Source: Limnanthes douglasii subsp. nivea (Eukaryota; Streptophyta; Magnoliopsida; Brassicales; Limnanthaceae). Taken from it: a stretch of DNA of 64,000 nucleotides. The stretch spans positions 126,412,453-126,476,452 of the forward strand of contig JAUPFV010000005.1 of NCBI GenBank assembly GCA_036936605.1. The letters run 5' to 3'. The notes below the pieces were generated by a model. It was not told the DNA's origin. It ran no database searches and saw only the letters and a program-made list of their open reading frames with translations. The position numbers and the translations under genes are program-made. Each line of letters starts with the position of its first letter. Within the stretch, counting starts at the first letter, position 1. Below are positions 11,742 through 22,430 of the stretch, piece after piece.

Positions 11742-13302
11742 ATGGATCCGAATTGGCAGAATGCTCCACCCCGAGAGCTGGAAAGTACAAGGGAAAATAA
11801 GGAGTATACCATCGAGGAGCGAGACCAACCGAAGCCTTAAAGAGGCGTTGAGAGAAATACAACTAGCAGAAAAAAGTATCAAATAGAAATCCGGAGCGTC
11901 AATACTTCACCACAGTGATAATCCTTGGGAAAATGAGCAATCTTTGAAGACTCACTTCAGCTCAAAGAAGACACACCGATCTAAGCCTGTTGAGAGTTCT
12001 GCATCTGAGTCCTCCAACAATTCCTTAAATAAGGCAGAACTTGAAGAATCACTATCTTCAAGCAGTGATGAAGGGAGATTTAGAAAAAAAATGAGGTTAA
12101 CTAAAAAACATTCGAGGAAGAGGGACAAACATGGTAGGTTCAAAAGGCACCAAGGTAAAGGGTCATCTCATAAGCATGTTGACCAGTTGCTCATTGATCC
12201 CTTTGCGTTTCAGTCTGAACCGAGTATTTTTGCAACTCCTAATGAAGATACTGTTTTCAGTCGCAGTAAGAATTGGAGGCAATCGCGTTTGTCCGCAAAA
12301 ATACTCTCCGGACATCATCCTAAAAGGTTTGATAGCTCCAAGATGGAGATATACGATGGGAGTCGAGATCTGGACAACCATCTGGAACAGTTCAAAAACT
12401 TCATGATGAACTTTGACGACGATGACAAGATTTTGTGTAGATCTTTCTTCTAAACTTTAACAAGGAGTGCCCTTAAATGGTATAACAGTCTCCCTCAGGG
12501 GTGTATTAGAAATTTTGATACTTTTTGGGTTGCCTTTCGGAGGCAATTTGTTGGAAGTAAAGAACTAAAAAGTAATGGGGATACCATTATCCATTGTGCT
12601 CAGGAACCAAATGAGTCTCTGAAAGATTACATAAGTCATTTTGTGAATACGAAGAACGGACTAGCAGATTGCTTTGAGCAAGTTACAATTGCTTCCCTTA
12701 GGAAAGGTTTGAATCCTGGGAATTTAGCTGATTCCGTGACTGGGAAGAAGGCTATGACCTGGGGTGGTTTATTGAACCAAGTGAGAAAACAAATCAATGT
12801 AGAAGAAACAAAGAAAACAAGGGTGCACCGTCAGGTGAGGTCTACCACTACAACAACAGCTCCTCCAGCCACTAACCAATCCGGTTATAGGGCAAAAGAG
12901 ACCGAAAAAGGGTCCAACCAGTCCAAGCAGAATCAGTTGAACCAAACCCAGAGCCAACAAACCAGAAGTAAGAGGGGTCCTTGGGTCCAGCCTGAGTGGT
13001 TCGCTAAATTGGCGGAGAATGTAGCCACAATCTATGATAAGACCAAGAATGGAGTACACTTTCGAAAACTGGCAGCATTGCAGTCTTCCAGAGAGAACCA
13101 GAACACTCGTTTTTGCCAATATCACAATGATATAGGCCATCATACTCATGATTGCATAACGTTGAAACAGGAGGTCCAAAGCCTTATTGAGAGGGGTAAG
13201 TTGTGAGCTTATGTTAAAAAACAAAATGGAAACACACCGGATAACGCAAAAAATAATGCTCCCCGGATGAATCCTTAAAAGAATCCTGGGACATCTGCCC
13301 AA
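11742..13302 (+). pseudogene. gag: E2 gag, lightly damaged
   Basis: Gag of E2. A plausible start is the ATG at 11742 (MDPNWQNAPPRELEST). A frame change lies between it and the main frame, which is open from 11944. The capsid-like part has KMEIYDGSRDLDNHLEQF and FVGSKELKSNGDTI; the knuckle FCQYHNDIGHHTHDC is at about 13114-13158. Between them lies a Gln/Ser/Thr-rich linker. The main frame runs from 11944 to the linker before the protease with only a TAA at 12451-12453 and a TGA at 13204-13206, so it decayed recently. A Ser-rich, then basic stretch (KKHSRKRDKHGRFKRHQGK) precedes the capsid and may bind nucleic acid. Confidence 0.88.
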
Positions 13303-13311
13303 GAGGGTGCC

Positions 13312-16300
13312 ATGGTGATCCTTGAAAGATTTAATGTAGACTCTAAGTATCTAAATCCTGATCCATATCAAAATAAGATGGGGGTGATAAAAGAGAAAAC
13401 TAAGACCGTTTCCGGACTGATCAGTTTCTTCGAATCACTTACTATTTTGGGAGGAGATACAGTGATAACACCTACCATTTCATCAAGAAAGAAGCATGTC
13501 CACAATTTGGCCACCCAGTTAGAAGGTGTAATGTCTTCCTATTAGTACCAATCTCCATTCCCATTCATATTTTTTGATGAGGATTACTTGAGGGACATTA
13601 CAAGACCTCATGAAGAGACGGTGGTCATAGGGGCTTTTATAGGGGGGAATGATATACGCCGAATTCTGATTGATACGTGCAGTTCGGCAAACATCCTATT
13701 TTAAAGCTCCTACAAGCAAATGAGAAATCCAGCAGTTATTTAACGTTCGAACAGAACCATTGTAAGCTTTATAGGGATTTTTGCAGATGTAATTGGGGAG
13801 TTCGAGAAAGAAGTATTGTTGGACAAGGGGCCCTTTAAAAGATGGTGAGAGTACTATTTGTTGTGGTGGATTGCCCAACATCGTATAATGCGATTTTTGG
13901 GAGGTATTGGCTTTCCAGAATGCATGTTGTGGCCTCTACAGTCCATCAGTGCTTGAAGTATGTTGTTCAGGGACAAGTAGGTGTTGTCCGGAGCAGTAAA
14001 AAAAATAGCCAGGGAGTGCTACGCAACAACTCTTGCTCTTAAAACTTTATGAGCAGTCATGATTAACATGGATTAACAAACTGGAGCCTTCTACTGAGGA
14101 AAATGAGATTGATGACCCCAGGGAGGCTCCTAGTGTTAAATAATACCTGTTGAAGAGGTTGAAACTCACTCCCTCGCAGAGGGCAAGAATGTTAAGATTG
14201 GTTCTAAATTGACACCAGAGTTGAAGCATCAGTTGTTGTCATTTTTGATGAATAATCAATATGTGTTTGCATGGTGCAACAGTGATGTTACCGGAGTAGC
14301 AGCGGATGTCATTTCGCACAAGTTGTCTATCCACAGTGATGTTGCACCAATTGTACAAAAGAGGAGAGCTTTTTCCAAGGAAAAAGCAGATGTGATTTTC
14401 AAGAAATTGACCGGTTAACCAAGATGGGTTACCTTAAAAGATCTTAGTTCCTTTTGTGGACTGCCAATCCTGTATTAGTCAAGAAAAATAATAGCAAATG
14501 GCGTATGTGTATTGATTTCACTGACCTCAATAGGGCATGCCCTAAGGATCTTTATCCCGTTCCTTGAATATATTAGTTAGTGGATTCTACATTTGGAAAT
14601 AAACTATTATCCTTCATGGATGCCTTCTCAGGATTCAACCAGATATGAGTAGATCCGAAGGATCAACATCACACTACTTTCATCACAGACATAGGTCTTC
14701 ATTGTTACAAGGTGATGTCCTTCAGGTTGAAGAATGCTGGGGCCACGTATCAGAGGCTGGTAAATAAGGCTTTTGCTAATCAGATTGGCAATAATATGGA
14801 AGTGTACATAGATGATATGATGGTTAAAATTTGGGAGGAAGTTTTTCACATATTTGACCTTTATGAGATATTTTCCAATTTAGAAGCTGTGAATTTAAAG
14901 TTAAACCTTGAGAAGTGTGTGTTTGGGGTCCGATCTGGAAAATTCTTGGGCTACATAATAAGTGAAAATGGAATCCAGCCTCATCCGGATCAACTTAATG
15001 CATTATTAGCAATGAACCCTCCTCAGAATGTTAAAGAAGTCCAAAGGCTCACACGAAGGTTGGCTATATTGAATAGGTTTATTTCCAGGTCATTAGACAA
15101 GTGTGCTCCATTTTTCCAAGTATTAAGAAATGCTAAAGATTTCAATTGGTCCCCATAGTGCGACCAGGCTTTTTTTGAAATAAAGAAACATTTGTCTTCA
15201 CCAAAAACTCTTTTCAAACCTGTTTGGGAAGAAAAACTTTATGTGTATCTAGCCGTATCAGAATATGTTATAAGCGCTGTGCTAGTAAGGGAAGTGGACA
15301 ATTATCCTCGTCCGGTGTACTACATCAGTAAGAGTCTACTAGATGCTGAGAGAAGATACTTGAGGTTGAAGAAGTTGGAACTGACCTTAGTAATTGCAGC
15401 AAAAAAGAGAGACCATACTTCCAAACTCATTCTATTATTGTCCGGACGTCTTTCCCTTTGAAAAATGTTCTTCAAAAAGCTGATGTATCAAGCAGAATGA
15501 CTAAGTGGTTAGTGAAATTGGGTGATTACGATATTGACTTTGCCCTTTGAACAACAATTAAAGCCCAGTCAGTGGCTGACGTTTTGGTAGAGTTTCATAC
15601 TGATAGATCCTCCGGACATGAGTCAGGAAATTATTTTAAAAATGAATGGGTAGTTCGAACTGATGGTGGATCAATCACTATGGGTTGTGGAGCTGGAATT
15701 TTCTTAACTTCCCCATTTGGTGATAAAATATATCAAGCTATATGCTTTGGATTCAGAGCTTCCAACAATGAGTCTGAGTATGAAGCAACCATAGTTGGTC
15801 TTAAGCTAGCTCTCCTATGTGGGGCTAAAAGAGTCCAGTTAATGAGTGACTCTCAATTAATCATCTACCATGCTCAAGGGCAGTCTGAAGCAAAGAAGGA
15901 ACAGCTGGCCAAGTATTTTCTTATGTTAAAAAAGTGGTAGCCACCTTAAAGATATTTCCTATGAGCATATTCCCAGATTGGAAAACACTTTGGCAGACTC
16001 ATTGGCAACTATAACCTATTTTGAATCTTACCTCTCAATTCTTGTACAAGAATGTCCATCAATACAGATAGATCAGAAGAAAGAGAATGAAGAAAATATG
16101 AGCATACTTGTTATTCAACCTAAAGATTGGAGATATACTCTCCTCCAATACATTTGCGATGGGATATTACCTTCAGATAAAGCTGTGGCAAAGAATATTA
16201 AGTACAAGGCTCGTGGTTTTTTTTTATAATAAAAGAAGTTCTTTACAAAATGTCTTTCAGCAGGCCTCTCCTACGCTGTTTAGGGTTTGAAGAATCCCAG

Positions 16301-17362
16301 GTTGTATTATCAGAATTACATGATGGGGAAGGCTCATCACACTGTGGCTATAGGGCCCTGACCCGAAGAGTTCTGTTTGCCGGATACTACTGGCCAACCA
16401 TAAGGGCAGATGCTAAAGAAATGGTGATGAAATGTGATCCTTGTCAAAAGTATGAGAATGAAATTCATGTGCCAGCAGTACTTATAAATTCTAAATCTGA
16501 ACCAATACCCTTTGCTAGATGGGGTATGGATTTAGTTGGACCTCTTCATATGGTATCCGGTGGATGTATGACTATTATAATCGCTATTGACTATCTCTCT
16601 AAGTGGATAGAGGCACCTCCTTTGGCTGTAACTACTTCGAAAGTCGTTATTAAATTGTCCCCAACATATGATGTAGGTTTGGGGTTTCTCCGAAGATTAC
16701 TACAGATAATGGGCCACAGTTTGATAACAAAGATATGGAAGCCTTCTGTAACTCTAGATGGATTCAACATTTTTTTCGTCTCTTTTCCACCCTCAATCAA
16801 ATGACCAAGTTGAGGTTGCAAATAGAACCATATTTTCCGGATTAAAGAAGAATTTGGACGGAGCTACCGGAAAATGGCCAAGTTCTTTACAAGAAGTATT
16901 GTGGACCTACCGAACTACTCCTCGGGCTGCCACACAAGAGTCTCCTTTTGCTTTGGTATATGGGATGGATGCAATTACTCCTATAGAGGCTACTTGACCA
17001 TCACACAGAGTCTAAAACTATTCCAAACCGGCTAATGATGTAGCAATTAGTAATCATTTGGACTTAATAAAAGAAAAAAAAGGTTAAAACATATCTGAGA
17101 ACAGCACACTACCAAGGCTTGATGAGGAACAAATTTGCTTCCAAAGTCAAAAGAAGAGATTTTTCAAACAGGAGACAAAGTTTTAAGAAAAATATTTTTA
17201 CATACCAAGGAGAAGCAGTTCGGTAAGCTGGCTCCAAACTGGGAAGGTCCTTATATGATTTGTGAAAAGGTTAAACCAGAGACATACAAGCTCCAGGACA
17301 AAGAAGGAAGAGCTCTAAAGCATCCATGGAATGTTGAGTAACTCAGGTTATATTTAGAGTAA
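13312..17362 (+). pseudogene. pol: E2 pol: protease, RT, RNase H, second RNase H, integrase
   Basis: Protease at about 13560-13960, but the active site at 13672-13680 reads D-T-C-S-S rather than D-T-G. RT at about 14209-14950 has FMDAFSGFNQI and an intact YIDD at 14805-14816. RNase H lies at about 15040-15560 (FLGYIISENG before it marks the RT end). The second RNase H at 15572-15940 is unusually well kept (WVVRTDGGS, ASNNESEYEATIVGL, MSDSQLI). Integrase from about 16250 keeps HDGEGSSHCGY, CDPCQKYE and WGMDLVGPL; a frame change at about 16660 separates it from the DNGPQF-equivalent region and the C-terminal part, which ends with a stop at 17360-17362. Many single stops, no large deletion. Confidence 0.9.
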
Positions 17363-17410
17363 AGCTCTTTTGTAAATATTTACTTTTTAAATGCCAATGT
17401 AAATATTAAG

Positions 17411-17461
17411 GGGCATACTCTTTCCTACCCTGGTGGCGCAGGGAGGTTTTAATGAGGTGTC
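17411..17461 (+). other. Conserved post-integrase motif (E2 copy)
   Basis: GGGCATACTCTTTCCTACCC, then GGTGGCGCAGGGAGGTTTT and AATGAGGTGTC, about 50 nt after the integrase stop. Same block as 5369-5419 in E1. Confidence 0.6.
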
Positions 17462-17800
17462 TGGATTTTTTAATAATACATGATGCCTTATTCCAAAGTC
17501 TGCCGTGATTTTGTTTCCATTCGGATATAAATTGCTTATTTAACACCCCGACTCTCAAATTTTCTTGAGTTTATCAGATATGTTTAACACTTGGTCATTA
17601 TTATTAAACACATGTGATCAGAGATATTGGATACTCTTGATTCAATACTTTTGAAATATTAGTGGCTATTTAAACATTGGCCATGAAAGATTTAAAAAAA
17701 ATATTACAAAAAAGGAATATTTGATAATCAAACCTGATCGCACTCGAACCAGTAGTCAGTAGTACAACAATTGCCTTTGCCATCCAAGAACTTTAGTGTT
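17462..17800. other. E2 spacer after integrase
   Basis: AT-rich non-coding sequence between the conserved motif and the antisense gene's C-terminus. Nothing recognised. Confidence 0.4.
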
Positions 17801-20049
17801 TCAAAAATAAAAAATACATAATAAAACCTTAGGGCTTGTTCCCTTCAAAATTTTCTTCACCACCATCTTTTTGGGACTTTTGAGTTCAGCACTTGAACTC
17901 TCACCTGTTCCTTCATCATCATTTAGTGGAGTCAACTCCACTAGCATAGTTGTGCTTGTCACCATATGCTAAGGTATATAATTGAATGTCATCGTAGTCT
18001 AGGCATTTCCCTAAAGGACCAAGGGTCCTCTTGGGAAAATTCTCATGGAACAGCATGACCATATCAGACTTGATCCCATCATCCCTTTTCTCTAAGGAGT
18101 CCACTACTCAATTGGCATACTTCTCTATACCTGCGGCTATCACTTTTTTTTGTTGGTGTTCCAAGGCTTCTTTCTCTTTCATCTTCTCTTCAATAGTGCT
18201 CTCCAACTTGGTCTTCTCATGAGATAAAGTTTGGATGGTACCATCCTTAGTTTTCAATTGCTCCTTCAAAGATGTGAGGTCTTTTGAAGAAGAGGTCTCT
18301 AGGTTGGATTATTTGGTTTGGAGCTTTCTGTTGGCTGCTTCTGATGCAAGCAGTTTGGCAACTAACTCTTCTTTATCATTCTTCAATACCTATATGCTTT
18401 GTTGAGCGCTGAGGAGATCATTTGACAAGTTTTGCTTGTCAGTGGTTAGAGAATTAATGGTACCTGTTTGAGCCCTAACTTGCCTCTCCAGATCAAATAA
18501 TGGTCGGATATAGCTTAGGAGGGCATGGCTCAGGGTGTCTTGCTCCTCATATATAGCATATGTCTTCCCATTATGAGTCACCACGTTAGAAGAACTGGAA
18601 GGACAGTATGGCCCCGCGAAGTCATCTTTCTCTAGATCATTGAAATAAATATTAATGTCTTGAAAGGCCTCAAGGTCTACCTCATCGTTGCCATCATTGG
18701 AAACCTATCCGGAGTGAAGATCTGTTGGAATTTCCTCTTGTAAAATGGGATCGATAGAAGTTGGAGGGAGGACTTCAGGTGGGCGAAGGATTATCTCTGC
18801 TCTCAGAGGGACCTTTTTTTCCTTGGCTGTTTTTTCATCGCTACTAGCCTTACGTTTTTTATATTTCTTGACTTGGTGGGTCCTTTGACCCACCAGCTTC
18901 CTTTATAGTTACCTTCACTACTTTCAGCAAAGCAACATTGATGCCTCCTTGATTCTCCGAATCGGTTCCCTCCGTAGTCGTTTGGGTTGGGTCTATTGTG
19001 GCCTTCTTCTTGTTGTTTTTCATTTTGCTGGGGGCTTTGGCCCTGGAAGGCAGACATAATTTAGCATCCTTGGCATCTGTCCTCTTTAGGATTACATCTG
19101 TAGGGGGAGGAGTAGTCAACTATTCCCATGTGATATCTCTTCTACCTGTGGTGTTCCACAGATGAGACCTCACAAAGTTTCCTGACTTGAAGCAATTGTG
19201 GAAGGCATTCCCCATTTCTCTGAATTCCAAGCATTTAGCTTGGCGCAAGTATCTTGCCCTGCCTCTAAGTAACCCAATAACTCCTTCGGAAGTACTGGAA
19301 AGAAATATAAGTTAGTTTAAATTGAAAAATTAGAACTTAAAAAAATTAAAGGAAAAAGCAAGAGTAACTTACCAGTGCTCTTCCAGCGACTGATCAAAAG
19401 GCTAGGGTTCGAGTCAGCCTAGATCTTCCTGCCATTCTCCCAAGTCCCAAGTTCCACTAGTAACTTACCAATGTTGTCTTCCATATTTTATTCCATCACC
19501 GTGGAAGGCTGTTCGGATGGTTTTGAAGAAGGTTGTTCTGACGCCTTTGAGGGTGGCTGTTCGGATGGTTTTGTAAACAGTTGTTCAGAAGGTTGTGCAG
19601 ATGATGCTTCTGTTAATCTGGTGTCTGTTAGTGGCTATTTCCCGGATGATTTAGCTTGAGATACAGACTTTACTACCTGCGAACTGGAGGGCTTTGAAGA
19701 TGAAATAGTAGATTTTGGTTTAGAATGACGGATCCCATCGCAATGAAAGGTGAGGGTTTCCTGACACTAGAAACGACTTTCTCTTTGGATAAAGGGTTTT
19801 GAGATTCTTGGACTAAGGAACCAGATGGGAGAGGTGTAAGATTCGCTACAAACGGAAGTTTCCTAACTTTAGGTTTTTTGAAGAAGATGACCCCTGATCA
19901 GTACTCTGTTGTGGTTGATTACCTTTTTCGCTTGGAGAAGAAGGAAGACCAACAACAGTACGTTTATCCCTTTCTACTTTCTGTGCTTTTTATAATTCAG
20001 ACAAGTTCAACCAACCTCCTTTAACTAAGGTGTTTCTGGTTGTGAACAT
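17801..20049 (-). pseudogene. E2 antisense gene (Tat aORF), broken
   Basis: Opposite-strand gene between pol and 3' LTR, counterpart of 5889-8773 in E1. It starts at the ATG at 20049 (MFTTRNTLVKGGW). The N-terminal third is Ser/Pro-rich, with a short KPSEQP-type repeat (about 19600-19490). An intron fits at 19372-19295. Then comes ARYLRQAKCLEFREMGNAF and NFVRSHLWNTTGRRDITWE, a Lys-rich stretch, and a long heptad-type helix (18584 to about 18110: SNDLLSAQQSI, LVAKLLASEAANRKLQ, LESTIEEKMKEKEALEHQ) consistent with a coiled coil. The C-terminus is acidic and then Lys-rich; a stop at 17801 ends the last frame. Stops near the start and frame changes make it non-functional as read. Function unknown; a nucleic-acid-binding or silencing-interfering role is speculation. 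Confidence 0.65.
19295..19372 (-). other. Predicted intron in E2 antisense gene
   Basis: On the minus strand the exon ends GGAAGAGCACTG and GTAAGTTACTC begins the intron. It ends TTTCTTTCCAG before TACTTCCGAAGG. It is 78 nt long and T-rich, with near-consensus plant splice sites. Splicing joins LEEH to TSEGVIGLLRGRARYLRQ in one frame. The donor context GAAGAGCAC is shared with E4 (45092) and E7. Confidence 0.7.
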
Positions 20050-20138
20050 ATATGACTCAAGAACAAATTTGAAGGTAAATTAAGCTCTCTCTCTCTAAGA
20101 ATGCTTGTGATTTTATGACAAAGAAACAGTAGAACAGT

Positions 20139-20148
20139 TTATATATAA
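20139..20148 (-). promoter_or_regulatory. TATA box for the E2 antisense gene
   Basis: TATATATAAA on the minus strand, 90 nt upstream of the antisense ATG at 20049. A CT-rich leader (GAGAGAGAGAGC on this strand) lies between them. Confidence 0.55.
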
Positions 20149-20149
20149 C

Positions 20150-20485
20150 GGTGAAAAAGAGCAGTTACCTAGGAGGAGTTGGATCAATTTTTAATAATGA
20201 TTAAAAGCTGCAAAGTGTGAAAATTAAAGCCTAGGTAACTTTCTAGCTTAGTGGGTGCGACAATCTAGGAGAAAAAACGGCTGTGAGTCGAACTAGAGCT
20301 TGACACGTGTCCCACGATTCAAGAAAATCGATTAGAATTTTAAGATAAGAAATCAGTTATGACAAAGTACGAACAGGGTCCTTATTGAAGAAAAACTCTT
20401 GCAGTTCGAACGACACAAACATATCGGAAAAAGTTGGTATTGATTTTTTGAGTATTAGCTCTTCCAAAGATCTTTTGCAAGACCT
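20150..20485. other. E2 region between antisense promoter and PPT
   Basis: Non-coding, AT-rich, no repeats noticed. It would hold the 3' untranslated part of the plus-strand genomic RNA. Confidence 0.4.
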
Positions 20486-20497
20486 AAAAAGGGCAAA
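20486..20497 (+). other. Polypurine tract of E2
   Basis: AAAAAGGGCAAA directly before the 3' LTR. One C interrupts the purine run. It is the expected plus-strand priming site. Confidence 0.65.
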
Positions 20498-20873
20498 TAA
20501 TGAGTTCAGAGATTTTAGTCACTGTGCCATGATTAATTCCGAAGGGCAATTTGGAATAAACCACCACACTAAAAATCTGAACAGGATAAATGTATTAAAT
20601 ATTGACTAAGCTAGTTGCTAATCAACTTAAAACTATATTACTAATGGGTCCTTAAACTCGACCCGGTTTCACAATCCGACCCAAGACATGGGTATGTAAT
20701 TAAGTATAAATACCCAAACTACGTTCATTAAATGAGGGCAATGAGAATTTATTACTAGTAGGCAGCTTAATTATCTCTCTACTCATCACACTAAACATAA
20801 AACATCACAAAATACCCAAAACACCTTTTAAACACTTAACTAGTTTACCTTCAGGTATAAACAAACCACACCA
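20498..20873 (+). repeat. 3' LTR of E2
   Basis: 376 bp, aligned to 11293-11670 at roughly 90%, with a 4-bp and some 1-bp indels. It ends AAACAAACCACACCA and is followed by TATAT. Confidence 0.93.
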
Positions 20874-20878
20874 TATAT

Positions 20879-21240
20879 TATGATTAGTAGGTCCAAAGGG
20901 CGAAGTCTAAGTGGGGTTAAATTTTATTTTGAATGATAAGACTATCTAGAAAAATGAGTGAAATTTTGAATTTAAAAAATTTATTCGAATTTGAATTTTT
21001 TTGGCCGTTTTATCATTTGAAATTTTGGACGTAAAATTGTTTTACAGTTATAGTATTTTTTTGTTGAATAATTAAGTATAGTTATGTTAAGATGATAGAT
21101 CACACAAAAAGATTCATTCTTATTGTTAAAAAAACTCTCTGATTTTATCCGGTTGAAAATTTTGGAGAACTACCAAATTTCAATATGAAATTATTAAAAC
21201 AAGACTTCAGATTTTACTCGTAAATCTAAGAAGAGATACA
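20879..21240. other. AT-rich gap between E2 and E3
   Basis: No coding signal, no LTR of any family in the window. It would be genomic DNA or unrecognisable 5' sequence of E3. Confidence 0.4.
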
Positions 21241-21839
21241 GAGTTAGATAGATAACGAGGTTCAGGCAGTCGAGACCTCATCTTATCACAACTACTAAGA
21301 TCCTATGGCTGATCTCACGTTTATTGATGACGACATGAGAGGGGTCAGCATACCACATAAGGACACACTAACGATAAACTTAGACATTGAGGGAGTGATG
21401 GTAACCCAAGTCCTAGCAGATGGAGGGAGCACATCATATATGATCTTCAAGGCTAGTTACGATCGCATGCATGAGGTACCACTCTACAAACCCACCCATT
21501 AGACATTGGTAGGATATGAAGGCAATGCCTCATAGGGCATGGGAAAGGTTGAGTTATTGGTTAAACTCGGTTATGAGGCAACTAAAAAAGAAGGCCAAAG
21601 CTATTTCCTCCATGTTATTTTTTATTTCCTCCATCATTTAAACTTTTAAAAACACCAGTGACTTGTTTTTACCAAATTACCCCTATTTTTATTTCAAATT
21701 TAACACTACATGCCATTGATCTAATAGATAGTCTTATATGAAAAAACACACCAATAACCTAACTTTAATCCAATATATATGATTCTACTTCTAAAATTAA
21801 CCCTAAAACAAAGAACTTCAATTTTATTGAAGATTTATC

Positions 21840-21947
21840 ATGGAAAATGAAAAACCCAAACTAAACCGGAACGAACAAGGTAATTTAATCTTTGTTTTGT
21901 AATCTTTGTTTTTATGTTTTACCATTTTGAAACTTTTTTTTTTTCAG
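21840..21947 (+). other. Possible short exon plus 68-nt intron inside the Mutator-like element
   Basis: ATG at 21840 opens MENEKPKLNRNEQ. A donor-like CAAG|GTAATT occurs at 21880, and a long T-run ending TTTTTCAG at 21947 could be the acceptor, after which the frame stays open into the palindrome array for about 35 codons. It may be a captured gene fragment. It may also be chance in T-rich DNA, and 68 nt is at the lower limit for a plant intron. Confidence 0.3.
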
Positions 21948-21984
21948 CCAAACCCGATTTCTGCAGTTCTGAACGAAAAACAAC

Positions 21985-22147
21985 TGATTCCGAGACGGTA
22001 TCTCGAAATGCATATGATTCCAAGACGCCATCTCGGAATCACATGTTTTTTTAACTGCAAAACATGTGATTCCGAGATGGCCACTCGGAATCAGATGTTT
22101 TGCAGTTAAAAAAAAGCATGTGATTCCGAGATGGCCTCTCGGAATCA
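21985..22147. repeat. Array of four 27-bp palindromes forming a larger palindrome
   Basis: Units at 21985-22012 (degenerate), 22015-22041, 22067-22093 and 22121-22147 read TGATTCCGAGATGGCC plus TCTCGGAATCA or close variants; each is self-complementary apart from a 5-base centre. The spacers 22042-22066 and 22094-22120 (TTTTTTTAACTGCAAAACAT versus its complement) are inverted to each other, so 22015-22147 is also a palindrome centred near 22080. Confidence 0.9.
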
Positions 22148-22240
22148 CATGCTTTCGCTATAAAAAACAGAATATAAAAGAACAGCCATATGGTCACAAA
22201 ATCGAACAAAACTCGAAAACAGATCCAACCAAAAGCATAA

Positions 22241-22430
22241 ACCCTAATCGAACCCTAAATCTACCAAATAAGAACCCTAATCGAACCCTAAATCTACCAA
22301 ATAAGAATCATAACCTAACAAGAAGAGCCATAGCCAAAAGAAACTGGAAAACAAAAGACAGTAGAAAACTGAAGAGATTAGGGGTTTGAAAAGAAACTGG
22401 GAAACAAAAGAAAGTAGAAAACTGAAGAGA
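22241..22430. repeat. Two tandem duplications in gene-leader-like sequence
   Basis: A perfect 33-bp duplication at 22241-22273 and 22274-22306 (ACCCTAATCGAACCCTAAAT...) is followed by an approximately 53-bp duplication (AGAAACTGGAAAACAAAAGA at 22339, again at 22392). Read on the minus strand this is CT-rich and then TTAGGGTTCGATTAGGG with ATGGCTCTTCTTGTTAG, resembling a plant 5' leader and first exon. Confidence 0.55.

Larger units (their letters stand above)
11293..20873 (+). mobile_element. Complete Tat-type Ty3/gypsy element E2 with TSD
   Basis: The full element is 9581 bp: 5' LTR, primer-binding site, gag-pol, conserved post-integrase motif, antisense gene, polypurine tract and 3' LTR. 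The 5 bases TATAT occur directly outside both ends (11288-11292 and 20874-20878), the expected target duplication. They appear when the LTR is taken to start TGATGAG (5') / TAATGAG (3'), i.e. the 3' LTR has lost the canonical TG. By my manual comparison the two LTRs differ at roughly 38 of about 376 positions, indicating an insertion several million years old under usual plant rates. Gag-pol carries stops and frameshifts, so E2 is not autonomous today. Confidence 0.92.

Noticed and set aside
19471..19659. Cys/Gly-rich small secreted-peptide-like frame on plus
   Set aside because: Shadow of the KPSEQP repeat of the antisense gene on the minus strand; no signal peptide.
21985..22147. CRISPR-like array (repeat-spacer pattern)
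   Set aside because: Plant nuclear context, only four units, the spacers are inverse copies of each other, and it lies inside a transposon.
21906..22148. Overlapping open frames on both strands with IPRxHLGITCF units
   Set aside because: They only translate the palindrome array; the same peptide on both strands is a consequence of the inverted repeats.
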